Positions 1 to 9,043 of a stretch of 64,000 bases of DNA are shown one piece after another. A program made the position numbers and the translations under genes. The notes under the pieces are model-generated. The model did not search any database, was not told the DNA's origin, and saw nothing but the letters and a program-made list of their open reading frames with translations. Source of the DNA: Fluviirhizobium alvei (GTDB lineage: Bacteria; Pseudomonadota; Alphaproteobacteria; Rhizobiales; Rhizobiaceae); assembly GCF_030551875.1 (NCBI RefSeq), contig NZ_JAUOZU010000009.1, positions 1 through 64,000 of the forward strand, read 5' to 3'. How positions within the stretch are numbered: the first letter of the stretch is position 1; each line of letters opens with the position of its first letter.

Positions 1-712
1 TGCGGCCAGCGATGGAGACGGTGGATAGTTTCATTGGTGTTCTCCTTGCATCGAGCGTCAGGCGCTCCTCATCTTGTGAACTGCTGCAGGAATGTCTGCG
101 ACAGCATCGTTCAGCTAAGCCGGCGCCAAAGTTCGGCGATCTTCTGCTCAATCTCATCCGGTTGACGGGCGGTACCATATCCGATTTCACATATGTCGCG
201 ACCTGGCAGGGCTTCGTATACGTTGCTTTCGTGATCGACGCCTTCTCCCGCCGCATCGTTGGCTGGCGGGCAAGCCGGACGGCGCAAGCGGGTTTTGTCC
301 TCTACGCACTGGACCAGGCACTCCATGATCGGCGGCCCATCCATCGCGGCGGGCTCATGCACCATTCCGACAGGGGCGTGCAATACGTGTCGATCAAGTA
401 TTCCTGGCGGAGGCGGGCATCGAGCAGTCTGTCGGAAGCGTCGGCGACAGTTACGACAATGCTCTCGCAGAAACGATCAACGGCCTTTACAAGGCAGAGG
501 TCATCCATCGACGAGGACCATGGTGCAACTCCGAAGTGGTAGAGTTCGCCACACTCGAATGGGTCGACTGGTTCAACCACCGACGTCTTCTGGAACCCAT
601 CGGAAACATCCCGCCAGCAGAGGCAGAAGAACGATGCTACGGCATGCTGGACGCGCCGGCCATGGCGGCATAGCTTAAACCAAACGGTCTCCGGCAAACC
701 CGGGGCGGTTCA
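1..712 (+). pseudogene. Decayed IS3-family transposase (orfB) and right end of the element
   Basis: The reading frame from about position 12 contains the integrase-core segment SDFTYVATW and later HHSDRGVQY, the first two acidic positions of a DDE catalytic triad. Near position 410 the frame breaks. The homologous continuation (NALAETINGLYKAEVIH, with the third catalytic Glu, then WVDWFNHRR) lies in another frame and ends at a stop around 671. The sequence then runs into a typical IS3-group terminal repeat ending in GGGGCGGTTCA at about 712. The upstream part is also out of frame and the left end is outside the window. It is therefore an inactive remnant. Confidence 0.8.
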
Positions 713-1145
713 ATGCTTGTGTGAGGCTAAACACCTAGCAGGCTGTTGAAAAAGGCTCTCGCCTGATGGGGCTGGGGGTGATGCACTGAATCAACGGGCT
801 TCGGGGATGATAGAATGCGCGGCGGAGATATGTCGCCAAGCTGCTCGCGAACAGTTGGATCAGCGCTGGCTTGCGCAATATCGCAAGGAGTATCTCGGGG
901 AGTTTCAGAAAGTAGCTGAGATGGATTTGATCGGCCCTCAATCCGACGCGCCGGAGGCATAGCCGCACGCTGCCGGCGAAAGAAACCTGTCTGGTCCCAT
1001 CGGACTGCTGAACGCGTTAGCCTCGTTGGACCCGGTAATACGATTATCGTCTACTCACCAACGCTTTGCTGATCCGCCCATATCATCCCTGCAGCATTGA
1101 AAGAGGTGATGCCGATGCCGTCGAACATGTCCGTCGTCGAATGAT
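713..1145. other. Gene-poor stretch between two IS elements
   Basis: No convincing gene is seen. The segment around 740-760 (CTGTTGAAAAAGGC) resembles the terminus of another insertion sequence. One short frame, 807-962 on the plus strand, encodes 51 residues (starting MIECAAEICRQ, ending GPQSDAPEA) and looks like the C-terminal scrap of some protein. I do not recognise it, and it has no clear ribosome binding site. The stretch is best read as insertion-sequence debris. Confidence 0.4.
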
Positions 1146-1201
1146 TTGAGACTTTTTGGGCTTTGGAAGAGTGGAGTTTCCGGCTCGGTTTGCGGGTTGA
1201 T

Positions 1202-2182
1202 CTAAGCTGCTTTGGTCTGGTGGTTCAAGCGGCGCTGTTTGATGGTGTCGCGTTTGATCCTTTCGCGTTCGAGCAGGATGGTATGGCCGCGCCCGAGATA
1301 GACGTCGGCGGGCGTGAGATTGTCGAGGCTCTCGTGGTATCGTCGGTGATTGTAATGCTCCACGAAGGCCGCGATCTGGGCTTCGAGGTCTTCCTTGAAG
1401 AAGTAGTTTTCCAGCAAAATGCGGTTCTTCAACGTCTGATGCCAGCGTTCGATTTTCCCTTGTGTCTGCGGATGGCCGGGAGCGCCGTGAACCTGGTTGA
1501 TCTTGTATGTCTCCAGCCATTCACCGAGATCGGCAGCGACGTAACACGGGCCGTTGTCGGACAGCAGGCGCGGCCGGTGCTCCACCTTGACCTTGTCGCA
1601 GCCTGAGGCGGCCAGCGCCAAGTCGAGCGTGGCTGTGACATCATCTACCTTCATGCTGGTGCATAGCTTCCAGGCGATGATGTATCGGGAATAATCGTCG
1701 AGAATGGTCGACAGGTAGAACCATCCCCAGCCGATGACCTTCAGATAGGTGAAGTCGGTTTGCCACATCTCGTTCGGCCGCGTGGTCTTGTCCTTGAACT
1801 CGTCATGGGTCTTGATGACGATATAGGCCGGGGACGTGATCAGGTCATGGGCCTTGAGCAGGCGGTAGACCGAAGCCTCTGAGACGAAATAGCTTTCCGT
1901 GTCGGTGAACTTCACCGCCAGCTCGCGCGGCGACAGGTCGGCGTGATCGAGCGCCATGGTGACGATCCGGTCCCGGACATCGTCGGGGATGCGGTTCCAC
2001 ACCTGTGACGGCGCGGATGTTCGGTCCTCCAGCCCCTCGACGCCATGGGTCATGAACCGATCATACCAGCGATAGAAGGTTGGCCTGGGAATGCCGAGCT
2101 TGTCGAGTGTCTGCGTGGCCGACAGATGAGACTGCTCGACCAACCGGATGATTTCCAGTTTCTCTGAGGCGGGGTATCTCAT
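1202..2182 (-). CDS. IS3-type transposase OrfB (DDE integrase core)
   Basis: This 326-residue protein starts with a helix-turn-helix segment (residues about 1-60, with a TFYRWYDRF motif typical of helix-turn-helix transposase N-termini). It continues into an rve integrase core: WQTDFTYL holds the first catalytic Asp, LLSDNGPCY the second, and GKIERWHQTLKNR the Glu. The C-terminal part has the usual HYNHRRYHESLDNLTPADVY ending. Its ATG overlaps the orfA stop by four bases (ATGA), which suggests translational coupling. The gene appears complete. Confidence 0.9.
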   Translation of the reverse strand: MRYPASEKLEIIRLVEQSHLSATQTLDKLGIPRPTFYRWYDRFMTHGVEGLEDRTSAPSQVWNRIPDDVRDRIVTMALDHADLSPRELAVKFTDTESYFVSEASVYRLLKAHDLITSPAYIVIKTHDEFKDKTTRPNEMWQTDFTYLKVIGWGWFYLSTILDDYSRYIIAWKLCTSMKVDDVTATLDLALAASGCDKVKVEHRPRLLSDNGPCYVAADLGEWLETYKINQVHGAPGHPQTQGKIERWHQTLKNRILLENYFFKEDLEAQIAAFVEHYNHRRYHESLDNLTPADVYLGRGHTILLERERIKRDTIKQRRLNHQTKAA

Positions 2183-2553
2183 TCTTCGTCGCCCCCATCC
2201 CCGATCATGCTTTTTTTGAGCAGGCGGTTCTCCAGAGTGAGGTCGGCTAGCGCCTCCTTCAGGTCGCGGCTCTCCTTACGCAGCGCTTTCACCTCGTCAC
2301 TCGTTGCTGAACGGGAGGTATCGCCTGCAAGGCGCTTCTTGCCAGCTTCGAGGAATTCCTTGGACCAGCTATAATACAAGCTCTCGGCGATCCCTTCACG
2401 GCGGCAGATCGCGGCAATGCTGTCCTCACCGCGCAAGCCTTCCAGCACGATGCGGATTTTTTCTTCGGCTGAATGGTGCTTGCGCGTCGCGCGGCGGATG
2501 TCCTTGATCGTTTTCTCTGCCGCCGATGTCTGCGGCCCGGATTTTTGTCTCAT
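2179..2553 (-). CDS. IS3-type transposase OrfA (helix-turn-helix)
   Basis: The protein is about 124 residues and begins MRQKSG. I chose this start because it follows AAGGAAG and because the longer frame to 2604 would begin inside the terminal repeat. The sequence HHSAEEKIRIVLEGLRGEDSIAAICRREGIAESLYYSWSKEFL is spread over residues about 25-70 and matches the helix-turn-helix of IS3/IS911 OrfA. It is followed by a leucine-rich helix (residues about 85-115) that in this family mediates multimerisation with OrfB. Confidence 0.85.
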   Translation of the reverse strand: MRQKSGPQTSAAEKTIKDIRRATRKHHSAEEKIRIVLEGLRGEDSIAAICRREGIAESLYYSWSKEFLEAGKKRLAGDTSRSATSDEVKALRKESRDLKEALADLTLENRLLKKSMIGDGGDEE

Positions 2554-2623
2554 CTTCGCTTCCTTTGATAGAGCTACGATGAGCCGAAAATCCTCTCTTC
2601 TCAATTAAGCCAGTTTGGTCTCG

Positions 2624-2828
2624 AAGGCGCTGATCCTGGACACCTTGCCGCTTCGACCCTGCCATGGCCGGCGATGATCACATTGTCGACGGTTGCGATG
2701 ACGGGACTGACGAATCCGAATTTGCTGATCGATGACGCAATCATCCTCAGCTGCTTCTTCGAATGCGTTCTGGCGTTCTTTGGGTGAGACCTTAAAATGT
2801 CGATATCGACGAGCTTGACTTCCAGCAT
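2624..2828 (-). pseudogene. ParB-like N-terminal domain protein, truncated by the IS
   Basis: The frame begins MLEVKLVDIDILRSHPKNAR and contains GFVSPVIATVDNVIIAGHGR. This is the ParB/sulfiredoxin-type nuclease fold found at the N-terminus of plasmid-partition proteins and of phage- or plasmid-borne DNA methyltransferases. After GRVEAA the homology ends, at the edge of the insertion sequence, and the frame stops within it. The rest of the gene is not visible on the other side of the element. The variant with HPKNARTHS is more typical of methyltransferase-linked ParB domains than of true partition genes, but that cannot be settled here. Confidence 0.65.
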
Positions 2829-3425
2829 GACACCTCTATCCTAAATTGCAGAAAATCTTCAGAAACACGTCTCCCGTGCCTGTACTGTTTCTGCTGGTTG
2901 CGCCGAGATCGTCCCGGCACTGCGTCGCTGGAGTTTTGCTACAGCGCGTTTTTCCAGAAAATGGAACCCGGCTGATGACACCGTGCCGGTTTTTGACTGA
3001 ACTTCGGCGCTTGATGGATTTGCGGATCGATTAAGCTTTTGGCCGTTTGGCTTCTCTGGGCGATGTCATACTTTTCCGCAGTTCTCTCGCTTTCCCTGTA
3101 TTTTTCCCTGTTTTTGGCAAGGCGCGAACGGAGACCGGTTCGAAGCCGACTGTCTCTTGCACCATTCTTTCCTTGAAAAGATGTTAGTTCTGGACATCGC
3201 CTCGCATTGGCCAGCTCCGTTTCAGTTGAATTGCCGGAGAAAGCGCGTTCCCATGCCGAAAAAACACATTCTCCAGATCAAGCAACAGATGATACTCTGA
3301 TTGCCAGTTGTGCCATAAGGCTGCTTAGGAGAGCAGGTGACGCGCTCCTGCAAATGACCCCGAGCTGGAGGATGCCCGCTGGTTCGGAAGGTGCCGACGA
3401 AATTGCATTCCATAGACAGGGTGTA
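2829..3425. other. Gene-poor stretch upstream of the regulator's 3' end
   Basis: No frame here has convincing protein character. The only local feature noticed is an imperfect tandem repeat near 3092-3116, two copies of TTTCCCTGT spaced 12 bases apart. The segment borders insertion-sequence debris and is probably remnant mobile DNA. Confidence 0.4.
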
Positions 3426-4826
3426 TCAGTCGGAAAAGCCGTAGGGCGTGTCGGTGCGGCGATAGTTGTCGGGAAGGATCTGGCGGCCGATCGGCGGTTC
3501 TGAACGCGACCGGCAATCGGTGCGCTGGCAGAGCCGACAGGTAATGCCGATGGGTGTCGGGGTCGTGGTCGCGGCCTGCTGGTTGAAATAGACGAGGCGA
3601 TCGGCAAAACTCGCCTCACAGACCAGAGCTACTGCTCTCGTAACGGTCGGCAGCCCAAAACCGCCGCCGCCGGAACTGACGGTGCGGGCAATGGAGACGA
3701 AGCGCTGGCCGTCCGGCAGTTCGAGAAGCTGTGTTAGCACCGTACGAGGCTTCGCGAAGGCCTGGTGCAGACTCCAGAGCGGACAGCCGCCGCCATGGCG
3801 GGCGAAGGGGAAGTTGGCGCTGTCGAGCCGTTTCGACACATTGCCGGCGGCATCGACGCGGATGAAGAAGAACGGTACCCGCTCCTGTCCCGGCTTCTGC
3901 AGTGTCGTCAGGCGGTGGGCCGTCTGTTCGAAGCTGGTGCCGAAATGCCGCGCGATCGCCTCGACATCATATTTGCGCGTATCGACCATCCGGACAAAGG
4001 CGGTGTAGGGCATGATGATGGCGCCGGCGCAATAGGCCGCGACCGCGCGGTGCGCGAGGCGGGCCGCACTTTCGGACTTCAGATTGCCCTCATCGACCGT
4101 TTTCAGGATCTCTTCGCCGAACTCGATATAGGCGAGCTGCTGGGCGAGCTGGAAATTCTGGCTGGCAGTGTCGAGACTGTCGTCGAGGAGCACCTCGCGC
4201 CGGTGCCAATCGAGCCGTCTGAGGCTGCCGGTCATGACCTCGACCGGCAGGCGCCTGACCGTCAAGGCATGCTTCTGCTTGAAGTAGGCGCTGAAACCAC
4301 CGGCCTGCTGAACGGCATTGGCAAGTTTCTCGGCGGCGGTATCGAGAAGCGGAAAACAGTTGCGGCGTGCGGTGAGGAAGCCGCGCACCGCCGCGACGGG
4401 ATCGGCTCCCATCTCGATGCCCTGGTCGGCGGCGACCTGTCGCTGGTCGGCGAGCACGAACTGGGCTTCCTTGTAAGCGGTGTAAAGGCGCAGCATTGCC
4501 TCGGTGAAACCGGGGAAACTGCTGAGCACATCGGCCACTTCGAGCGGCGACACATCGCTTTCGGCAAAAATCGGATCGCGCATGGCAACCCGCAGCCGCT
4601 CGGTCAGCTCTCCGCCATGATCTTCGAGTGCGGAAGCGAGATCGATCTTGTAGGCCTTGACAAGCCGCAGCAGCACTTCCGCCGTCACCGGACGCTGGTT
4701 GCGTTCGATCAGTGCGATATAGGAGGGCGAGATCTGGAGATCGTTCGCCATCTGGGCCTGGGTAATGCCCATGTCCTTGCGCAGGCGACGCAGACGGGGG
4801 CCGATATAGTTTCCGAGCTTTTCCAT
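3426..4826 (-). CDS. XRE-family regulator with ImmA/IrrE-like domain (short-chain acyl-CoA regulator type)
   Basis: The 466-residue protein has an N-terminal Cro/CI helix-turn-helix (residues about 8-62, with ITQAQMANDLQISPSYI). A central IrrE/ImmA-related domain and a C-terminal region (from about residue 330, with cysteines near CRLCQRTDC) follow. This is the architecture of RamB/ScfR-type regulators, which control acetate and propionate metabolism genes in other bacteria. It lies divergent to and 123 bp from aceA. Control of isocitrate lyase, the first glyoxylate-shunt enzyme, is therefore the likely role. The control is inferred from family and position. Confidence 0.82.
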   Translation of the reverse strand: MEKLGNYIGPRLRRLRKDMGITQAQMANDLQISPSYIALIERNQRPVTAEVLLRLVKAYKIDLASALEDHGGELTERLRVAMRDPIFAESDVSPLEVADVLSSFPGFTEAMLRLYTAYKEAQFVLADQRQVAADQGIEMGADPVAAVRGFLTARRNCFPLLDTAAEKLANAVQQAGGFSAYFKQKHALTVRRLPVEVMTGSLRRLDWHRREVLLDDSLDTASQNFQLAQQLAYIEFGEEILKTVDEGNLKSESAARLAHRAVAAYCAGAIIMPYTAFVRMVDTRKYDVEAIARHFGTSFEQTAHRLTTLQKPGQERVPFFFIRVDAAGNVSKRLDSANFPFARHGGGCPLWSLHQAFAKPRTVLTQLLELPDGQRFVSIARTVSSGGGGFGLPTVTRAVALVCEASFADRLVYFNQQAATTTPTPIGITCRLCQRTDCRSRSEPPIGRQILPDNYRRTDTPYGFSD

Positions 4827-4841
4827 ACTAACATTACAACA

Positions 4842-4860
4842 TTACAGAATTTGTTTGTAA
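4842..4860. promoter_or_regulatory. Candidate operator between the XRE regulator and aceA
   Basis: An inverted repeat with arms TTACA and TGTAA separated by 9 bases lies in the 123-bp divergent intergenic region. A further TTACA copy sits just to its left. The AT-rich repeat is close to both genes and could bind the adjacent regulator. Confidence 0.4.
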
Positions 4861-4949
4861 AGATATACAACGTCACACCGACAGGCCTTCCGGAGCGTGA
4901 TCGGGCAGGCTATCCCGGCTTCATCGAACATGAACTCGCGGAGATGACC

Positions 4950-6542
4950 ATGTCTTACCAGACCTACCTCGAAGAAGCCTCCAAGCTGATCGGCAAGAGC
5001 AACAACATGTCGGGCATCTCGGCCGAAGCCGTCGCTCGCATGCGCCTGCAGAACCGTTTCCGCACCGGGCTTGATATTGCCAAGTACACCGCCAAGATCA
5101 TGCGGGCCGACATGGCTGCCTATGATCTCGACCACGCCAAGTACACCCAGTCGCTCGGCTGCTGGCACGGTTTCATCGCCCAGCAGAAGGTCATCTCGAT
5201 CAAGAAGCATTTCGGCACAACCGACCGTCGTTACCTCTACCTCTCGGGCTGGATGGTTGCTGCGCTGCGCTCGGAGTTCGGCCCGCTGCCGGACCAGTCC
5301 ATGCATGAAAAGACCTCGGTTCCGGCCCTCGTCGAAGAACTCTACACCTTCCTGCGTCAGGCCGATGCCCGCGAACTCGGCATGCTGTTCCGCGATATCG
5401 ATGCCGCCCGCAACGCCGGTGACGAAGTCAAGGAACGTCAGCTCCTCGACAAGGTCAACAACTACCAGACCCATGTCATCCCGATCATCGCCGACATCGA
5501 CGCCGGTTTCGGCAATGCAGAGGCAACCTACCTGCTCGCCAAGAAGATGATCGAAGCCGGCGCCTGCGCGCTGCAGATCGAAAACCAGGTCTCGGACGAA
5601 AAGCAGTGCGGCCACCAGGATGGCAAGGTCACCGTTCCGCACGAGGATTTCGTCGCCAAGATCCGCGCCTGCCGCTATGCCTTCCTCGAACTTGGCGTCG
5701 ATGACGGCATCATCGTTGCCCGCACCGACTCGCTCGGCGCCGGCCTCACCAAGCAGATCGCTTTCTCCGCTAAGGAAGGCGACATCGGCGACCTTTACAA
5801 CTCCTACCTCGATTGCGATGACGTCACCGGCCAGACCCCGTCGAACGGCGATGTCCTCATCACCCGTGGCGGCCGCACCCTGCGTCCGAAGCGCCTGCCG
5901 TCGAACCTCTACCAGTTCCGCGAAGGCACCGGTGCTGACCGTTGCGTTCTCGATTGCATCAACGCAATCAACAACGGCGCCGACCTGCTCTGGATCGAAA
6001 CCGAAAAGCCGCATGTCGAGCAGATCGCTTCGATGATGGACAAGATCCGCGACGTCATCCCGACGGCCAAGCTGGTCTACAACAATTCGCCGTCCTTCAA
6101 CTGGACGCTGAATTTCCGCCAGCAGGTCTTCGATGCCTGGCAGAAGGAAGGCAAGGACGTTTCGGCCTACGATCGCGCCAAGCTGATGAGCGTCGATTAT
6201 GACGAAAGCGAACTGGCCAAGGAAGCTGACGAGCGTATCCGCACCTTCCAGGCCGATGCTTCCATGCGCGCCGGCATCTTCCATCACCTGATCACGCTGC
6301 CGACCTACCACACCGCGGCTCTGTCGACCGACAATCTTGCCAAGGAATATTTCGGCAGCCAGGGCATGCTCGGCTATGTCGCCAACGTCCAGCGTCAGGA
6401 AATCCGTCAGGGTATCGCCTGCGTCAAGCACCAGAACATGTCTGGTTCCGATATCGGCGACGACCACAAGGAATATTTCGCTGGCGAAGCCGCGCTGAAG
6501 GCCGGTGGCATCCACAACACGATGGGCCAGTTCGCTGCCTGA
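4950..6542 (+). CDS. aceA: Isocitrate lyase, large Pseudomonas-type form
   Basis: The product (530 residues) splits isocitrate into succinate and glyoxylate for growth on C2 units. The catalytic motif is DEKQCGHQDGK with Cys220, matching the KQCGH form of the roughly 531-residue isocitrate lyases of Pseudomonas rather than the KKCGH form of about 430 residues common in rhizobia. DIDAGFGN (residues 182-189) supplies Mg-binding aspartates. The open frame extends far upstream, but that part is antisense to the regulator gene. I place the start at MSYQ because GGAG lies six bases before it; MTMSYQ at 4944 is the alternative. Acetyl-CoA from the neighbouring acyl-CoA pathways would make this enzyme useful. 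Confidence 0.93.
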   Translation: MSYQTYLEEASKLIGKSNNMSGISAEAVARMRLQNRFRTGLDIAKYTAKIMRADMAAYDLDHAKYTQSLGCWHGFIAQQKVISIKKHFGTTDRRYLYLSGWMVAALRSEFGPLPDQSMHEKTSVPALVEELYTFLRQADARELGMLFRDIDAARNAGDEVKERQLLDKVNNYQTHVIPIIADIDAGFGNAEATYLLAKKMIEAGACALQIENQVSDEKQCGHQDGKVTVPHEDFVAKIRACRYAFLELGVDDGIIVARTDSLGAGLTKQIAFSAKEGDIGDLYNSYLDCDDVTGQTPSNGDVLITRGGRTLRPKRLPSNLYQFREGTGADRCVLDCINAINNGADLLWIETEKPHVEQIASMMDKIRDVIPTAKLVYNNSPSFNWTLNFRQQVFDAWQKEGKDVSAYDRAKLMSVDYDESELAKEADERIRTFQADASMRAGIFHHLITLPTYHTAALSTDNLAKEYFGSQGMLGYVANVQRQEIRQGIACVKHQNMSGSDIGDDHKEYFAGEAALKAGGIHNTMGQFAA

Positions 6543-6564
6543 TCGTAAAGACGCAACAAGTTAT

Positions 6565-6586
6565 GTGGGCGGTGAAAACCGCCCAC
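6565..6586 (+). terminator. Hairpin terminator after aceA
   Basis: A perfect 9-bp stem (GTGGGCGGT / ACCGCCCAC) with a GAAA loop is followed by TTTGCGTTT. It lies 22 bases after the aceA stop and before the convergent MarR gene. Confidence 0.75.
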
Positions 6587-6655
6587 TTTGCGTTTGATGA
6601 AAGCATGGAATGGGTGCCTGCAACGAGGCGCCCGATCAATCATCGACGCTTGGTA

Positions 6656-7138
6656 TCAGTCTTCCGAAAGGTGCCGCTGGGCGGATGCCTTGACATGGCC
6701 GACATGGGTCAGCAGGCCGGAAATCACGACCGGATCGACATCCGCCATCATTTCCTTGATCCAGCGCTCATGGGCATCTGCCATGCCCTCGAAATAGCTG
6801 CGCCCCTTGTCCGTCAGGCGGGCCACAGTCACACGCTTGTCATCCGGCAGGCGTTCCCGAATGATGGTGCCGTCTGCCTCTAGCCGTTCGACAAGCCCCG
6901 TGACATTGCCATTGGTCACCATCGTCCGGCTTGAAAGTTCCCCGAGCCGAAGTCCGTCCTTCTCCCGGTAAAGCTGCGCCAGAAGGTCGAATTGCGGCAG
7001 GGTCGCGCCGAACTCGCTGCGCAGCCGGCGGCGGATCTCCTGCGACATCAGTTTCGTCGTCGCCAGAAGCCGCAGCCACAGCTTCAGTTCCTGTTTCTTG
7101 CCCTCCTGGGCGTCGCTGACAACGAATTCGAGATCCAT
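6656..7138 (-). CDS. MarR-family transcriptional regulator
   Basis: The 160-residue protein (start MDLEFVV preferred; a TTG-initiated extension to 7189 is possible) has the MarR winged helix at residues about 40-120. This includes LPQFDLLAQLY, LGELSSRTMVTNGNVTGLVERLE as the recognition region and the wing RERLPDDKRVTVARLTDKG. MarR proteins usually repress nearby catabolic genes and release DNA when bound by an aromatic ligand. The gene lies immediately downstream, in the same direction, of the CrtI-like oxidoreductase, next to the isatin hydrolase gene. Control of that divergent pair is likely but inferred. Confidence 0.85.
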   Translation of the reverse strand: MDLEFVVSDAQEGKKQELKLWLRLLATTKLMSQEIRRRLRSEFGATLPQFDLLAQLYREKDGLRLGELSSRTMVTNGNVTGLVERLEADGTIIRERLPDDKRVTVARLTDKGRSYFEGMADAHERWIKEMMADVDPVVISGLLTHVGHVKASAQRHLSED

Positions 7139-7273
7139 CTTGGTTCCGTCTTCTACTATATTTCCGGTCCCTAACTGATGGAAGTGCAACTCTGCGTCAA
7201 GTGAAATCCTTGAGGCCTGAAACAGTTGCCATCGGCTTGTGCCAGGCGCCGATGGCGGGGTTGTTGTTTGCTG

Positions 7274-8845
7274 TCAGCCGGCCAGCATCCGCGCCAGCAG
7301 GAAGCCGGAACCCGCACCGGTTCCGGCACCCGGCCATGTTGCGGCGCCGCACATGTAAAGCCCGTCGATCGGGCTCTTGTAGCGCGAATAGCCTGCGACC
7401 GGCCGGAACAGGAAATTCTGGTCGAGATGGTGCGAACCCGACAGGCTGTCGCCGCCGATAAGATTGGGGTTTTCCCGCTCGAGATCGACAGGCGACCAGA
7501 CCGACCGACCACGGACCAACCCGCCAAGACCCGGCGCATAGGCCTCGATGATCTTGAGCACGCGATCGGCGTAGGCTTCCTTGGCGGAGGCCCAGTCGGT
7601 CACCGTGATCTCGCCCGCTGCATCGCCTTTGATATCGGCGGGCAGCACGCGCACCTGCACCCAGAGCACATGTTTGCCATCCGGGGCGCGCGACGGATCG
7701 AGGGCCGTCGGTTGGCCGACAACGAGCGCCGGTTCGCGCGGTAGCAGTCCGGAGATCGCCTCGTCATAGACCCGGTTCATCATCGAGAGGTTGGGGGCGA
7801 TATGGACATAGGCGTAGGATTTGAGCGCCGGTGACGCAGCCCAGTCCGGCAGGCGATCGAGCGTCAGGTGGATCATCATGGCGCCTGGTCCGGAGCGATA
7901 GGCTTTCAGCCCTTCCGAGAAGCGCGCCGGCAACGAGGCGGCTGGCACCATGCCGCCGAACAGGATTTTCGGATGTACGTTGGAAATCACGGCCTTGCGC
8001 GCGGTCAGCCGTCTTCCGTCGCACAGGACCACGGTCTTTGCCCGACCCTGCGAGAGTTCGATCGATTGAACCGGGGCATTGAGAAGAAGCGTGCCGCCCT
8101 TGGCCAGCAGCAGGCCCGACATGGCCTTGATGATCGTATCGGCACCGCCGGAACCGATGACCATGCCGAAGGCCTGGTTGGTCATGGTCTCGAGATAGGG
8201 AAACAGCGCGCCGCCGGCGGCATCCGGCGGAAAATCGAGATGCAGTCCCCAGGCAGCCATCATCGCCTTCAGCTTTTCATTGTCGAAATGGCGATCGAGA
8301 AAGCCGCGCGGCGAAGACATAAGCAGACGCAGGAGATCGTGAAGCAGCGGCAGGCCGCCGGCACGCCAGGCTTTCCACACCGTTTTCACGCTGGCGAAGG
8401 AGGGCATCGGCGCGCCCAGAAGCCCGAAGAGATGCGGCGCCATGGTGCCAAAGGCCGACGACATGGAGGCGAAGCTTTCCGCATCCCTGGACGAAAGGGC
8501 GGCAATGGCGCTCCGGTTCGCCGCAGCGTCGGTTCCAATCCCGAGATGGGTCCCATCGGGAAACACGCTCGCAAAACAGTGCGGCGCCGGCACGAATTTC
8601 AACCCGTGCGCGGCAAGATCGCCGGCATAGAGCTGGTGGAAGGCTGAACCGGCAAACATCGAAAGGTTCATGGCGCAGAGGTCGTGCCTGAAGCCGGGCT
8701 CGATGAGTTCCTCGGTCTTGACGGCGCCGCCGGCGGTCGGCTTGGTCTCGACAACGGCGACTTTCCAGCCCTTTGTTGCGAGATGGATCGCTGCGGCCAG
8801 CCCATTGTGGCCGGCGCCCACGATCACGGCATCGAATTCAGACAT
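7274..8845 (-). CDS. CrtI/phytoene desaturase-like FAD-dependent oxidoreductase 1
   Basis: The 523-residue protein begins with a dinucleotide-binding motif, VIVGAGHNGLAAAIHLA (residues about 7-23), followed by VVETKPTAGGAVKTEE. It ends with the second FAD contact region GLYMCGAATWPGAGTGAGSGF. This is the fold of phytoene desaturases and related amine oxidase-like flavoproteins. No carotenoid genes are nearby, so a carotenoid role is unlikely. It is divergent from the isatin hydrolase-like gene, across an intergenic region with two palindromes, and has a paralogue on the other side of that gene. Dehydrogenation of a hydroxylated indole intermediate is a reasonable guess. The substrate is unknown. 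Confidence 0.75.
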   Translation of the reverse strand: MSEFDAVIVGAGHNGLAAAIHLATKGWKVAVVETKPTAGGAVKTEELIEPGFRHDLCAMNLSMFAGSAFHQLYAGDLAAHGLKFVPAPHCFASVFPDGTHLGIGTDAAANRSAIAALSSRDAESFASMSSAFGTMAPHLFGLLGAPMPSFASVKTVWKAWRAGGLPLLHDLLRLLMSSPRGFLDRHFDNEKLKAMMAAWGLHLDFPPDAAGGALFPYLETMTNQAFGMVIGSGGADTIIKAMSGLLLAKGGTLLLNAPVQSIELSQGRAKTVVLCDGRRLTARKAVISNVHPKILFGGMVPAASLPARFSEGLKAYRSGPGAMMIHLTLDRLPDWAASPALKSYAYVHIAPNLSMMNRVYDEAISGLLPREPALVVGQPTALDPSRAPDGKHVLWVQVRVLPADIKGDAAGEITVTDWASAKEAYADRVLKIIEAYAPGLGGLVRGRSVWSPVDLERENPNLIGGDSLSGSHHLDQNFLFRPVAGYSRYKSPIDGLYMCGAATWPGAGTGAGSGFLLARMLAG

Positions 8846-8873
8846 AGGATCCCCCGATTTTCGGAATTATTTT

Positions 8874-8885
8874 TGTATGCATACA
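8874..8885. promoter_or_regulatory. Palindromic operator candidate TGTATGCATACA
   Basis: This is a perfect 12-bp palindrome 29 bases upstream of the CrtI-like gene start, in the divergent region before the isatin hydrolase-like gene. The 10-mer TTTGTATGCA that includes its left half recurs upstream of iorA at 15951. Both places suggest binding of the same MarR-type regulator. Confidence 0.6.
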
Positions 8886-9029
8886 TTTTTCCAAAACAGG
8901 CTCAAGCCCAATCTCATTGCCTGGCGGGTATTCATGGGTCGAAATCCGCCAGAAGGAAGTGTTAATAGTGCAATTGATGGACGGTTTGTCGCGCGCATGC
9001 TGAGATGGAGTGCAAGAATCGCATCATGA

Positions 9030-9043
9030 AAATGCTTGCATTT
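9030..9043. promoter_or_regulatory. Palindromic operator candidate before the isatin hydrolase-like gene
   Basis: This is a perfect inverted repeat AAATGC-TT-GCATTT, 85 bases before the start codon of the hydrolase gene. Its spacing (6-2-6) equals that of the palindrome upstream of iorA. The remaining 283 bp of this divergent intergenic region hold no gene. Confidence 0.55.

Larger units (their letters stand above)
1146..2625 (-). mobile_element. IS3-family insertion sequence with orfA and orfB
   Basis: The element carries two overlapping transposase genes on the minus strand and imperfect terminal inverted repeats. The left end reads TTTGAGAC...GGAAGAGTGGAG with TTTCCGGCT about 40 bases in. 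The right end, read on the minus strand, has TTCGAGAC...GAGAAGAGAGGA with TTTTCGGCT at the matching depth. Both frames are open, so the element may be functional. It seems to have inserted into a ParB-like gene whose 5' part remains immediately to the right. Exact ends and any target duplication could not be fixed by eye. Confidence 0.75.

Noticed and set aside
2624-2828. Plasmid partition locus from the ParB-like fragment
   Set aside because: Only a truncated N-terminal domain is present, with no ParA gene or centromere-like repeats.
3765-4943. Long N-terminal extension of the aceA reading frame
   Set aside because: It is antisense to the XRE-type regulator gene, has no family resemblance, and a good ribosome site precedes the start at 4950.
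4842-6515. 557-residue minus-strand open frame opposite aceA
   Set aside because: It mirrors aceA codons and has no recognisable domain; high GC and third-position bias create long antisense frames.
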